Below are positions 35,149 to 43,921 of a stretch of 64,000 bases of DNA, in pieces. Within the stretch, counting starts at the first letter, position 1. Each line of letters starts with the position of its first letter. The stretch lies in the NCBI GenBank assembly GCA_011050615.1, contig DRFJ01000057.1, forward strand, positions 1 through 64,000. Reading direction: 5' to 3'. The notes under the pieces were generated by a model. It did not search any database. It had not been told where the DNA came from and saw only the letters and a list, made by a program, of their open reading frames with translations. The position numbers and the translations under genes are program-made. Source of the DNA: Bacteroidota bacterium. GTDB taxonomy: Bacteria > Bacteroidota > Bacteroidia > Bacteroidales > VadinHA17.

Positions 35149-36189
35149 CTATGGTTCATAAGTCAATCCTTTCTTCTCTCCCATCACATCTTCCCTTATT
35201 AAGCTCAGCTTTAGCAATAGTTTCTTGGTTTCTTCTAAATTTAACTGTGTGGTATTATGCGAAGTATATTCCAGGGCCGATGATACGTTTTCTTCGCCTT
35301 CGGTGAAAAATTTGTTATAATTTAAATCTCTCGTATCGGCGGGTATCCTGAAATAATCACCTTCATCAATAGCCTTAACCATCTCCTCTCTGTTGACGAG
35401 TGTTTCAAAAAGTTTTTCACCATGTCTTGTTCCAATTATCTTCACATCCACCTCCGACTGATATATTTCTTTCAGTGCATATGCCAGGGTTTCAATTGTT
35501 GTGGCAGGCGACTTTTGTACGTAAATATCCCCGTTACTTCCATTATCAAATGCATATAAAACTAGTTCCACTGCTTCTTCAAGAGTCATCATAAACCTGG
35601 TCATAGCCGGATCAGTAATAGTAATGGGCTGCCTGTTCCTTATCTGGTTTATAAATAGAGGTATAACCGAGCCCCTTGAGGCCATAACATTGCCATACCT
35701 TGTCCCACAAAAGGTTATTCCAGTACCATTCAGATCTCTTGATTTTGCCACCATTACCTTTTCACTCAGTGCCTTTGACATTCCCATAGCATTAATAGGA
35801 TAGACAGCCTTATCAGTACTCAGCACAATTACCCTGTTAATGTTATGCCTGATTGCAGAGTTCAATACATTCTCACAGCCCAGGACATTGGTTTTTACGG
35901 CCTCCATCGGGAAAAATTCACATGAAGGCACCTGCTTTAAGGCAGCCGCATGAAAGACATAGTCAACGCCCCTGATAGCATTGTTTATGCTATTACTGAC
36001 GCGAACATCTCCAATGAAATACTTGATTTTATTATTCCGGTAGAATTGTCGCATATCATCCTGCTTTTTCTCATCCCTGCTGAATATTCTTATTTCAGCA
36101 ATATCAGTATCTAAAAACCGTCTAAGAACAGCATTTCCGAAAGATCCGGTACCACCGGTAATCATAAGACTTTTTCCCGCAAAATCCAT
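35149..36189 (-). CDS. capE: CapE/FnlA-type UDP-GlcNAc 4,6-dehydratase/5-epimerase
   Basis: A 346-residue extended SDR enzyme with the NAD motif GGTGSFGNAVLRRF at about residue 11, the segment AAALKQVPSCEFFPMEAVKTN, and STDKAVYPINAMGMSKAL, in which the tyrosine of the classical YxxxK is replaced as usual in this subfamily (MxxxK). It makes the 4-keto-6-deoxy intermediate from UDP-GlcNAc in the L-FucNAc pathway, cytoplasmic. A second dehydratase of the longer CapD/FlaA1 group enters from the right edge at 63204. Confidence 0.92.
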   Translation of the reverse strand: MDFAGKSLMITGGTGSFGNAVLRRFLDTDIAEIRIFSRDEKKQDDMRQFYRNNKIKYFIGDVRVSNSINNAIRGVDYVFHAAALKQVPSCEFFPMEAVKTNVLGCENVLNSAIRHNINRVIVLSTDKAVYPINAMGMSKALSEKVMVAKSRDLNGTGITFCGTRYGNVMASRGSVIPLFINQIRNRQPITITDPAMTRFMMTLEEAVELVLYAFDNGSNGDIYVQKSPATTIETLAYALKEIYQSEVDVKIIGTRHGEKLFETLVNREEMVKAIDEGDYFRIPADTRDLNYNKFFTEGEENVSSALEYTSHNTTQLNLEETKKLLLKLSLIREDVMGEKKGLTYEP

Positions 36190-36224
36190 ATAATTTTTTT
36201 TTTATTATTTGAATAAATTTTGTA

Positions 36225-36956
36225 CTAGCCAGCTGTAGTTCCCTCTGCAACATCAATTATGAACCTGGCAAAGAGTGGAGCAAGGCGACCTGCAAAATCC
36301 TTTGATGGATGAGAATCACCACCGCCTTTAGAATATTCATCTTTAAAATATAGTCCGCCTTCAGTTTGATAATTATAAAAGTCCCATATGAAAATATTGT
36401 CTCCTTTCTCATTCCATTCTTCCATTATCCACCTGTGAAACTCACGGGTTCTTATGGCCTGGTCCTCTGTCAGCCTCCCCCCTTCCACCATCACCGGGGG
36501 AGTCCACACTATGAATCTGTTGTCCGTAAATTCATGCATCTTTCTTTTCAATGCGTCATACTGTACCTTATAATTCTCAAGTCTTTTTTCACTGGAGTCT
36601 ATATCAGGCTTACCAGTATCTCCCTTTATCATACTTACCGGGAAACAATGCTTGAAAATGATAATATCATACGTTTGTGTAAGTATCTCAAGGGTTGGTT
36701 CATTAAGGTATGGCTTATCCCCTGCATGCTTCACCCAGATATTATAATAATCATAAGGATAGTTCTTCCATCCGTAAGGAGACAGTGCAGGGAAGTTACG
36801 TTGTGTTATGGAATACCTGGTCTTATTCTTTCTGTTATACCTCTTGAAACATAAATTAACATCGGCTCTCCCTGCCAGACGATATACATAATGGTTAGTC
36901 CTGCCAACCCAGATGCTCTCACCGGTACTATGGTGTAAAAAAATTATCCTTTTCAT
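36225..36956 (-). CDS. SGNH-like protein with HHSTG in place of the GDS motif
   Basis: A 243-residue protein without a signal peptide. It starts MKRIIFLHHSTGESIW, in which residues 8-12 (HHSTG) stand where SGNH/GDSL esterases have GDS. Near the C-terminus GGGDSHPSKDFAGRLAPLF provides the usual D-x-H pair of that superfamily. Proteins with such an HHS(T/V)G start occur in polysaccharide and secretion loci, but their activity is not established as far as I know. It may add or remove O-acyl groups on the repeat unit. Compare the lipoprotein at 5412. Confidence 0.6.
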   Translation of the reverse strand: MKRIIFLHHSTGESIWVGRTNHYVYRLAGRADVNLCFKRYNRKNKTRYSITQRNFPALSPYGWKNYPYDYYNIWVKHAGDKPYLNEPTLEILTQTYDIIIFKHCFPVSMIKGDTGKPDIDSSEKRLENYKVQYDALKRKMHEFTDNRFIVWTPPVMVEGGRLTEDQAIRTREFHRWIMEEWNEKGDNIFIWDFYNYQTEGGLYFKDEYSKGGGDSHPSKDFAGRLAPLFARFIIDVAEGTTAG

Positions 36957-37046
36957 ATTTATCTTAAAGTGATACGATGTTCAAATATACAATTCAGAAA
37001 GTTACTCATGCATGGCAAACAGCTTCCAGGAGTAACATTAATATTA

Positions 37047-37604
37047 TTAAAGTTTATTATCATTATCCTGCTTGATTTTCTTAAAGTGCTGTATCACTAT
37101 CGGTTTCTTTTCATCATCAGTCATATGGCCGGTATTTAAACGGTTAGGGCTCTGACGATATATCAATCTCTGGACACTCATATTTGTTATTACTTCAGCC
37201 GGATTTCCTGCTATTACTGAATTATCAGGGAATTTACCCCTGACCACACTACCGGCTCCCACAATACAATTATTTCCAATTGTGGTATTTGGCAGGATAG
37301 TACAGTTAGATCCGATAAATACGTTATCCCCGACAGTTATCTTACCGAATACATCCTGAGCTGGAAATTCATCACGGAAGCAGCCTATTCCGGCATCATG
37401 TGTAATAAATAGTGTCCCGATAGCAATACCAACCCTGTTTCCTATTTCAACCAGGTATGGCTCAGTTGAAAATGACATTATTTCAAAGCGACAATTATCC
37501 CCTATTTTCATCCCCTGCTTCCTGAAATATTTAATTTTAGCCTCTGAGCCTGACATTTTTGCATAAAACCTGTATATACGATTAATGATTCTTTTTAACA
37601 TCAT
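37047..37604 (-). CDS. Hexapeptide-repeat acyltransferase
   Basis: A 185-residue protein of the left-handed beta-helix acyltransferase family (WbbJ/maa type). It has several hexapeptide turns (IGDNCRFEI, VGDNVFIGSNCTI, IGNNCIVGAGSVV) and ends that domain with VIAGNPAEVI. The histidine in FITHDAGI is the likely catalytic base. It probably O- or N-acetylates a sugar of the repeat unit using acetyl-CoA. Because it follows a PglE-type aminotransferase, N-acetylation of a UDP-4-amino sugar is one option. Its sequence is closer to O-acetyltransferases than to PglD. Confidence 0.8.
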   Translation of the reverse strand: MMLKRIINRIYRFYAKMSGSEAKIKYFRKQGMKIGDNCRFEIMSFSTEPYLVEIGNRVGIAIGTLFITHDAGIGCFRDEFPAQDVFGKITVGDNVFIGSNCTILPNTTIGNNCIVGAGSVVRGKFPDNSVIAGNPAEVITNMSVQRLIYRQSPNRLNTGHMTDDEKKPIVIQHFKKIKQDNDNKL

Positions 37605-37665
37605 CTTCTTATTTTTTCACCATAAACAAACAGAAAAGAACCTGCACTATAGACATATTAATAGA

Positions 37666-38808
37666 TTATTTAGCAAGGATTCTCCTGATAACATTCAATA
37701 CTCTTTCTCTTTCTTCATCAGTCATGTTGGTGCCGGAGGGCAGGCATAAACCCTTTAGAAATAGATCATCAGATACTCCTGATATATATGAGGGGTAATG
37801 CGAAAACACCGGCTGCAGATGCATGGGTTTCCACAGGGGCCTTGATTCAATGTCTTCTTTTTCGAGTTCCGCCTGGATTTTTTCCCGAGTTGTTCCGGCT
37901 TCAGACGGATCAACAGTAATTGTTGTAAGCCAGAAATTAGAAAAATAGCTGGTGCCAGGCTCTACCAGGAATTTTATTCCCTTGTATTCTTTCAGGTTTT
38001 CGTAGTAAAATCTGAAATTATCTCTTCTTCTGCTTACCCTCTGTTCAATTACATCCATCTGTCCCCTGCCTATACCTGCGAGCACGTTGCTCATCCTGTA
38101 ATTATAACCTATCCGGCTATGTTGATAATGAGGTGCTTTATCGCGTGCCTGTGTAGACAGAAACCTTGCTTTATCTATTAATTCTTTATCGTCTGAAATA
38201 AGGGCGCCTCCTCCTGAAGTTGTAATGATTTTATTTCCATTGAAAGACAGGACAGCCATTCTTCCAAACGACCCCAGGGGTTTATTATTATAACGGCTTC
38301 CCAGGGCTTCTGCTGCATCTTCAATTATCGGAATACCATATTTATTTGCAGCTCCCATTATCTTATCCATATTGGCCGGCATCCCATACAGGTGTACTAC
38401 AATAATGGCTTTAGGTTTTTTGCCTTTTGTGATACGGTCTTTTATTGCAGTTTCCAGCCTTTCAGGTTCCATGTTCCATGTTTCAGGTTCACTATCTACA
38501 AGTATTGGAACTGCAGCCAGGTAAACTATGGGATTAACGGTAGCTGAAAAAGTAAATGTAGAGGCAATAACCTCATCCCCTCTCTCAACACCCAGTAATA
38601 TCAAAGCAAGGTGAAGGGCTGCTGAGCCGGAGGATAGTGCTGCCGCATGATTAACACCGCAGTAATCCGCGAGTGATTTTTCAAAAGCATCAACATTTGG
38701 GCCGAGTGGTGCTATCCAGTTCTTGTCAAAGGCCTCATTGACATATTTCATCTCATTCCCGGACATGTGAGGAGATGAAAGGAATATACGTTTTTTGTTT
38801 TCTAACAT
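37666..38808 (-). CDS. PglE-type sugar aminotransferase (DegT/DnrJ/EryC1/StrS)
   Basis: A 380-residue PLP enzyme. It starts with IFLSSPHMSGNEMKYVNEAF and has IIEDAAEALGSRYNNKPLGSFG followed by SFNGNKIITTSGGGAL, in which the lysine holds PLP. Its sequence is of the PglE/UDP-4-amino-4,6-dideoxy-N-acetylglucosamine transaminase type. With a CapD/PglF-type dehydratase (63204) and a PglC-type phosphoglycosyltransferase (40561) in the same operon it suggests that the first sugar of the repeat unit is a bacillosamine-like amino sugar. The gap to the next gene is 61 bp. Confidence 0.88.
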   Translation of the reverse strand: MLENKKRIFLSSPHMSGNEMKYVNEAFDKNWIAPLGPNVDAFEKSLADYCGVNHAAALSSGSAALHLALILLGVERGDEVIASTFTFSATVNPIVYLAAVPILVDSEPETWNMEPERLETAIKDRITKGKKPKAIIVVHLYGMPANMDKIMGAANKYGIPIIEDAAEALGSRYNNKPLGSFGRMAVLSFNGNKIITTSGGGALISDDKELIDKARFLSTQARDKAPHYQHSRIGYNYRMSNVLAGIGRGQMDVIEQRVSRRRDNFRFYYENLKEYKGIKFLVEPGTSYFSNFWLTTITVDPSEAGTTREKIQAELEKEDIESRPLWKPMHLQPVFSHYPSYISGVSDDLFLKGLCLPSGTNMTDEERERVLNVIRRILAK

Positions 38809-38859
38809 ATTGATCCAGGTAATCTTAATAATATCCCTTGAGGGACAGAAAATATTAAC

Positions 38860-39492
38860 TTATAAATTATGTCTGTCAAACACTAAAAAGTTAGCAATCT
38901 TAAGGTACTCCAGAAGGACTTTCTGAATATCCTCCCTGTTTTTCCACCATCCGGCAGCATTGAAACCTGAATATTGACTCGGGCAACTAACGACAGTAAC
39001 CGGCATTTTGGCCTTATTGAAGGCTGATTTAAATATCATTGCCGCTCTCCTCGTATGTGAAGCTGACGAAACCAGCAATAAAGTGTCAATGTGAGGCTTT
39101 GCTTTAAGGTAATCTCTGATTATTGTTGATTCCATCTGTGTACTCGTTGCTTGACCGGGAAGTATTACTATATCGTCAGGTGATATGCCAAGATCAAATG
39201 CTGCCATACAGAACTGACGTGTATTACTGATTATGTCAGCTCCCCTTTCTCTAAGTTCTTTGTATGCGCCCATATTTTCCTCAACTACCAGAACCTTATT
39301 ACCATAACCTTTTTCGTAAATGTCAACCGTTTCAAGTACTCTGTCAGGAATATTACCCATCAATACAATAATAGCATCCCCATTGACCACCATATCATCT
39401 TTCACAAGCCAGGTTCCTGCCGAACGTAATATAACAGCATAAAAAATCAAAATAAGTGTTAAGGCGCAAAAAAAAATAAGCCTTGCTCTCAT
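38860..39492 (-). CDS. YdcF/DUF218-family membrane-anchored protein
   Basis: A 210-residue protein with one N-terminal membrane segment (about 4-24) and a DUF218 domain (AIIVLMGNIPDRVLETVDIY, DDIVILPGQATSTQMES, LLLVSSASHTRRAAMIF). Members are small enzymes or binding proteins of the envelope with roles in cell wall and polysaccharide loci, mostly undefined. It is inside the operon between the aminotransferase and the PP-loop protein. Confidence 0.8.
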   Translation of the reverse strand: MRARLIFFCALTLILIFYAVILRSAGTWLVKDDMVVNGDAIIVLMGNIPDRVLETVDIYEKGYGNKVLVVEENMGAYKELRERGADIISNTRQFCMAAFDLGISPDDIVILPGQATSTQMESTIIRDYLKAKPHIDTLLLVSSASHTRRAAMIFKSAFNKAKMPVTVVSCPSQYSGFNAAGWWKNREDIQKVLLEYLKIANFLVFDRHNL

Positions 39493-39583
39493 GTTTCAGG
39501 AGATATTTACTTTTCCCGGCCGGGAGATGATATTATTGATGCGTAAGTGATTCAAGACCAGATGTCGATGATAAATCTCAGGC

Positions 39584-40543
39584 TTATACACTAAGATATT
39601 TCTCATACTTTTTCATTGCTTTAGATGATATACCAGAAGATCTCAAGATATTTATAATCCTTTCTGTCTGATCAAATCTCTTTATATTTTTGTTGTAGTA
39701 TTCCTCCGTTATAAGTTTATCCTTGAGCATCTGACCGTAATAATATTCCTGTTCATTATAACCGCTTATCCTGTAGTGAAAATACTGTCTCACAGCATTC
39801 ATGTCACAATCAGCCCTCCAGTAAGAATTGCCGCTTACTGAAGCTTTTTTCCATTTTAGTTTTTTTAGAGCTTCAATAATCTCCTTTTCGTCATATACCA
39901 GGTAATCATAAAAAGGTTTTATCAGGTAAAGATCATTTTTTTTATAAATGCTTTTCTGTTTACTGAAATAATAAAATTCCTGAATCTGGTAATTCAGTGC
40001 CTTAGAGTTCAAAATAAGTGAAGGGTTACGCAAGACCAGGAGGATATAACCTATGAAGAAGAAGAGCTTACCATCTTTACCCCTGGGATAATTAACGAGT
40101 CTCATTCTGTAATCTGTAGCTTCAAATGGAGTTAATCCTGTTACAACCACATTGATTCCCTCCTTCTTTGCTGTCTCAATGACCAGCTTTATCAGGCCCA
40201 TTCTGCAACCTGTACATAGAGTAATAAGACTCGCTTCCTCAGGTTTATTTATCCAGGCTTCAAGAAAGTGAGTGCCCGCATGGTTGAGATATATATTCTC
40301 AACCGAAATATGTTTTTTACTGTATTTTTGGGCGAAGTTTGTTATATTATCCTGTGTCTCCTGGCAAAGGAATTTATGAGACAGTGTTATGGTTGCAACA
40401 TTCAAACCAAGCACTTCAGACAGGTAAAAAAGCAGGTAGGAGCTATCCTTCCCTCCGCTGAACATAAGCAAACAATCTATATCCTTGTTTTTGCTTAAAT
40501 GCTTTATTACGGAAACCCGTTCAGAAGCATCAGCTGGGCTCAT
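39584..40543 (-). CDS. PP-loop ATPase related to sugar amidotransferases
   Basis: A 319-residue adenine-nucleotide alpha-hydrolase with the PP-loop LMFSGGKDSSYLLFYL at about residues 26-41 and a CTGCRMG motif near residue 115. The fold adenylates a carbonyl or carboxylate. It resembles the WbpG/N-acetyl-sugar amidotransferase group but lacks the N-terminal CxxC zinc segment of those proteins and is shorter. No HisH/HisF-like partner for ammonia is seen nearby. It may form an amidine or thio-group on a sugar. The reaction is not certain. It directly follows the PglC-type gene with a 17-bp gap. Confidence 0.7.
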   Translation of the reverse strand: MSPADASERVSVIKHLSKNKDIDCLLMFSGGKDSSYLLFYLSEVLGLNVATITLSHKFLCQETQDNITNFAQKYSKKHISVENIYLNHAGTHFLEAWINKPEEASLITLCTGCRMGLIKLVIETAKKEGINVVVTGLTPFEATDYRMRLVNYPRGKDGKLFFFIGYILLVLRNPSLILNSKALNYQIQEFYYFSKQKSIYKKNDLYLIKPFYDYLVYDEKEIIEALKKLKWKKASVSGNSYWRADCDMNAVRQYFHYRISGYNEQEYYYGQMLKDKLITEEYYNKNIKRFDQTERIINILRSSGISSKAMKKYEKYLSV

Positions 40544-40560
40544 TTTGTATTTATTATAAT

Positions 40561-41157
40561 TTATGGATCCTTTTTTTCACCTTTTTTAAAGATTGTCTTA
40601 AAGATAAGAGCTATGTCACCCCAAAAACTCCTGTTACGGTAGTATTCCAGGTTTATTCTTACCTTATCAGGCCATAGTATTTCATCATTGTATTTCTTTG
40701 GATCAGCAACAGACTCCAGAATCTCTTCTTCATTTGAGTATTTTATTGAGGCAGGGCCCGTTATTCCAGGCCTCAACTCCAGTATCTTCTTTTCCTCACC
40801 GCTCAATGTCTCATAGTATTCAGGAACATCAGGCCTGGGACCGACAAGACTCATATCGCCAGTAAGCACATTCCACAGTTCGGGCAATTCGTCAAGCTTA
40901 TATTTTCGGAGTCTGGATCCAAGTGGAGTGATTCTGTTTTCTCCCTTAACTGACACAGTGCTTCCTCCATGGTTGACAATCATTGTTCTGAACTTATAAA
41001 TTGTAAATGGTTTTCCATACCTTCCGGTTCTGTTCTGGCAAAAGAGTACAGGGCCGGGCATACTTATTTTAATCATTAATGCTATTACTATCAACAGGGG
41101 GCTAAGCAGCAGCAGTCCAAATATTGAAGCTATAATATCAAAAAGTCTCTTCGGCAT
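40561..41157 (-). CDS. PglC-type monotopic phosphoglycosyltransferase
   Basis: A 198-residue sugar transferase consisting only of the catalytic domain of the family. It has an N-terminal membrane-embedded helix (about 8-30), then MPGPVLFCQNRTGRYGK, KFRTM, KYKLDELPELWNVLTGDM and SLVGPRPDVPEYY motifs. It transfers a sugar phosphate from a UDP-sugar to undecaprenyl phosphate. The nearby PglE-type aminotransferase fits a diacetylbacillosamine-type substrate. It is the second initiating enzyme in the window. The longer one is at 17499. Confidence 0.9.
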   Translation of the reverse strand: MPKRLFDIIASIFGLLLLSPLLIVIALMIKISMPGPVLFCQNRTGRYGKPFTIYKFRTMIVNHGGSTVSVKGENRITPLGSRLRKYKLDELPELWNVLTGDMSLVGPRPDVPEYYETLSGEEKKILELRPGITGPASIKYSNEEEILESVADPKKYNDEILWPDKVRINLEYYRNRSFWGDIALIFKTIFKKGEKKDP

Positions 41158-41173
41158 TTCTAAATGATGAAGA

Positions 41174-42025
41174 TTACATGACCTTTTTTACTTCCATGTT
41201 ACCCCTGGTAAAATATAAAATATGTGAAAGGGGCCAGTTTACCTCAAAATGATGTCTCGGGATACTGTAAATATTAGTCGCACCGGGCATCACAGTTCCC
41301 CTGTAAGCACCGAAACATGCTTTATAGCCTGCATCAGCCACCATCTGCAAGGATTCCAGATTTGCATCACTCAGTCGCCCATACGGCCACGATATATATT
41401 TGCATTCATAATCAATATTTATTTCAATATCTCTCTTTGATCCCAGTATTTCATCCTTCAGCAGGGCCTTACTGCCCGATATATCAGAAAATCTGGCATG
41501 GTTTCTTGTATGGGAACCTATCTCAAATCCCATGGAAACCATTTCCCTGAGATCACTCCATCTAAGCATTTCAATTACACCCTTATACTTCGTCAGAATG
41601 CAATACTTCCTTGCTTCATCCCAGTCGGCATCAATCAGGGATGACGGAACAAAAAAGATGGCCGGCACATTGTGCTTTTTCAATATGGGCACAATATTTG
41701 TAAAATGGTTACGAAAACCATCATCAAAAGATAAATGGAAATATCTCTTGTCAATTTTTTCCTCTCCCCGAAGCATTCTTATGCACGTAGCCGTATCAAC
41801 AAACCGGCCAATCTTTTTCAGTTCCTGGATCACATGCTCGAATTCTTCCCTCTGGTCATCATAAACATAGTGGCAATATAAACACCGCAAGAAAGTATTA
41901 TCCTGTTTCTTATTTATCGTTGCCAACAATGTGAGCATTGCTCCTCTCAGAACAGACCTGTATTTATATAATAATACAGAACTATTTTTAAGCTGCTCAT
42001 AGCGCGTAACATAATCAAATTTCAT
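41174..42025 (-). CDS. NodB-type polysaccharide deacetylase
   Basis: A 283-residue protein with the catalytic/metal motif YFHLSFDDGFRNHF near residue 95 and the second metal motif IGSHTRNHARF near residue 160. It has no signal peptide, so it probably acts in the cytoplasm or at the inner face of the membrane. It may remove an N-acetyl group from a lipid-linked or nucleotide sugar before modification with another acyl or aminoacyl group. It lies 16 bp upstream of the PglC-type gene. Confidence 0.85.
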   Translation of the reverse strand: MKFDYVTRYEQLKNSSVLLYKYRSVLRGAMLTLLATINKKQDNTFLRCLYCHYVYDDQREEFEHVIQELKKIGRFVDTATCIRMLRGEEKIDKRYFHLSFDDGFRNHFTNIVPILKKHNVPAIFFVPSSLIDADWDEARKYCILTKYKGVIEMLRWSDLREMVSMGFEIGSHTRNHARFSDISGSKALLKDEILGSKRDIEINIDYECKYISWPYGRLSDANLESLQMVADAGYKACFGAYRGTVMPGATNIYSIPRHHFEVNWPLSHILYFTRGNMEVKKVM

Positions 42026-42077
42026 ATCAAAGTATTTTTAACATCAATCTCAAATACTGAAAGTCTTTTTGTCATCT

Positions 42078-43262
42078 TCAGGTATGAGCCTTGAGTTCAC
42101 CCTTATCAATTATTATCATGTCGCCATCAGGCAGTTCTTCCTGATTCAATACCGATACGGCCAGCCGGTCGTAATTCTGGTTACGCTGAAAGCGAAGTTT
42201 TGCAAAATTGAAACGAAATCCGTGCCTCTTATAATTCCAGGTTCCGCATATCACAGTCGACACTTTCCCTTTTTTATCAATAATTAATAACCTTGTCTTA
42301 TCATCTTTCTCATTCGGGAAACCCTCCCTGTCTGTACTCATTACTATTGTTCCATCATCAAGCACAGTGGCAAAAAAAATAGCCCCGGTGCTTTTATATA
42401 ATCGGCTCAGATTCCCGGTGTTTTTATCCCAGCTGTAAATCCCTGCCAACTCTTCTGATCCTGTGTCAGTTCCCCAGAATACTGCCTTTTCAGTAAATAC
42501 CAGCTGGCATGCGCGCCAGACCTGACTGCCACTACCTATTACATTTATAGATTTGAATCTGTCATCAGACCACCCAATCATAGCCTCATCATCTTCATCT
42601 CCTGTGCATATCCATAATTTACCGGTATAAGGGTCGCTTTGGATTGCGTGTATATGACGTATCTGGCCCTTTTTGAATTCGTAAACTGTTTCCCATTGCA
42701 TTCTGCCGGGTACTTTCCTGTAAATATTTACACTGGTCCTGTCAGGGTTACTGAAGTATTCTCCAATAAGGAACTCCCCATTGTTGTAGCGGGCTAGTCC
42801 AGTACTCATAATCCCTCTGCCCACCTTGAACCCATAATTAGGCAGGGTGAATGTCTTATGAAACTTACCGGTGTATACGGAAGCTATCCACATTTTACCT
42901 GATGAGAAAGCACAAATAGCTCCACTATCTGCTATCGTCATCTCCACACATTCCGGTCTAAGAGTAAACTTGCGGAACAGGCTGAAACTATTTAACCAGA
43001 AAAGAGAGAAACCGCTTGGTACCCTCGTCATCCTTACAAACTTATCATCCTCCCTTGCTAAACGATATAGGATTAAGCCACGTGACGCCCAAAGATTGCC
43101 TTCATTATCATATTCCTGTACCATCAGATCCTTTGCCCGCATACATTTCATATTGAATACGATATCCTTTTCTAAAAGAATTTTTTTGGGGCCTGTGTAG
43201 TCAATTATAAGATATATTAGTAAGGAGAAGACAAATAATATTACCAGTAAATAGGTGACCAT
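42078..43262 (-). CDS. Membrane-anchored beta-propeller-like protein of unknown function
   Basis: A 394-residue protein with one N-terminal membrane segment (about 2-22). The remainder has repeated W-x-x-S / G-x-x-W-I-x-T blades (KLWICTGDEDDEAMIGWSDD, AVFWGTDTGSEELAGIYSWD, GTIVMSTDREGFPNEKDD) typical of beta-propellers. It probably lies on the periplasmic side. A glycan-binding or export role is possible. I recognise no named family. The 38-bp gap from the GNAT gene shows it is in the operon. Confidence 0.6.
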   Translation of the reverse strand: MVTYLLVILFVFSLLIYLIIDYTGPKKILLEKDIVFNMKCMRAKDLMVQEYDNEGNLWASRGLILYRLAREDDKFVRMTRVPSGFSLFWLNSFSLFRKFTLRPECVEMTIADSGAICAFSSGKMWIASVYTGKFHKTFTLPNYGFKVGRGIMSTGLARYNNGEFLIGEYFSNPDRTSVNIYRKVPGRMQWETVYEFKKGQIRHIHAIQSDPYTGKLWICTGDEDDEAMIGWSDDRFKSINVIGSGSQVWRACQLVFTEKAVFWGTDTGSEELAGIYSWDKNTGNLSRLYKSTGAIFFATVLDDGTIVMSTDREGFPNEKDDKTRLLIIDKKGKVSTVICGTWNYKRHGFRFNFAKLRFQRNQNYDRLAVSVLNQEELPDGDMIIIDKGELKAHT

Positions 43263-43300
43263 AAGTATTTAATAATTAAGATAGAATAAAAGTAGTTAAG

Positions 43301-43921
43301 CTAATGCTGAGCAGCTTTCCCCTTTAACCGGGTTTGATCTATGAACTCCACCAGCATATAACCATCCTTGAGTTTCTTCAATATAATCATACTGGGATTT
43401 TTAGAATGGGCCTTCATTACAGCAGCATTGTTACGTGAAATAGTTGACAAGCATCTAAAATTCATACGCCAGGCAGTATGATACATTATATCGTTCATAA
43501 CCCTTCCTATTCCACTCCCCCTGTATTGTTTATCAATCAACCGTCCGACAAAGCACGTTCTGTTTGCAAAGAACCGCAGAAAGAAATATCCAACCAGGTC
43601 CTCCTTGTCAAAGACCCCCATCATAAGGAAGGAAGAGTTTGCAAATTGTTTCTTTATACTGAGGAGGTCGAATCCGTGAGGCCTGAAATAATCAAGATCT
43701 TTTTTATTTTGTGAATTTATGAGCTTAAATAATGGTTCAGAGTCTTCCAGACTAAGCAGGCTGTATATGAATGGAGGCCGGGAAAAGTCCCTGAAAACTC
43801 CAGGAAGAACTTTGTACAGCCGGCTACGGTGGAGAAGTGAAAACATTTGTCCATTCACCCATTCAATTATTCTCCAGATAAACCTGAAATGATGTTTGAT
43901 GAAAATCAGGAATTTCTCCAA
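43301..43921 (-). CDS. GNAT-family N-acyltransferase
   Basis: A 206-residue protein with a GNAT core. The acetyl-CoA binding motif is RGSGIGRVMNDIMYH (about 138-152), preceded by VGYFFLRFFANRTCFVGRLID. It overlaps the ATP-grasp gene upstream by 16 bp, so it is translationally coupled to it. It may acylate an amino group on the sugar or on an amino acid added by the ATP-grasp enzyme. The substrate is inferred from context only. Confidence 0.75.
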   Translation of the reverse strand: MEKFLIFIKHHFRFIWRIIEWVNGQMFSLLHRSRLYKVLPGVFRDFSRPPFIYSLLSLEDSEPLFKLINSQNKKDLDYFRPHGFDLLSIKKQFANSSFLMMGVFDKEDLVGYFFLRFFANRTCFVGRLIDKQYRGSGIGRVMNDIMYHTAWRMNFRCLSTISRNNAAVMKAHSKNPSMIILKKLKDGYMLVEFIDQTRLKGKAAQH

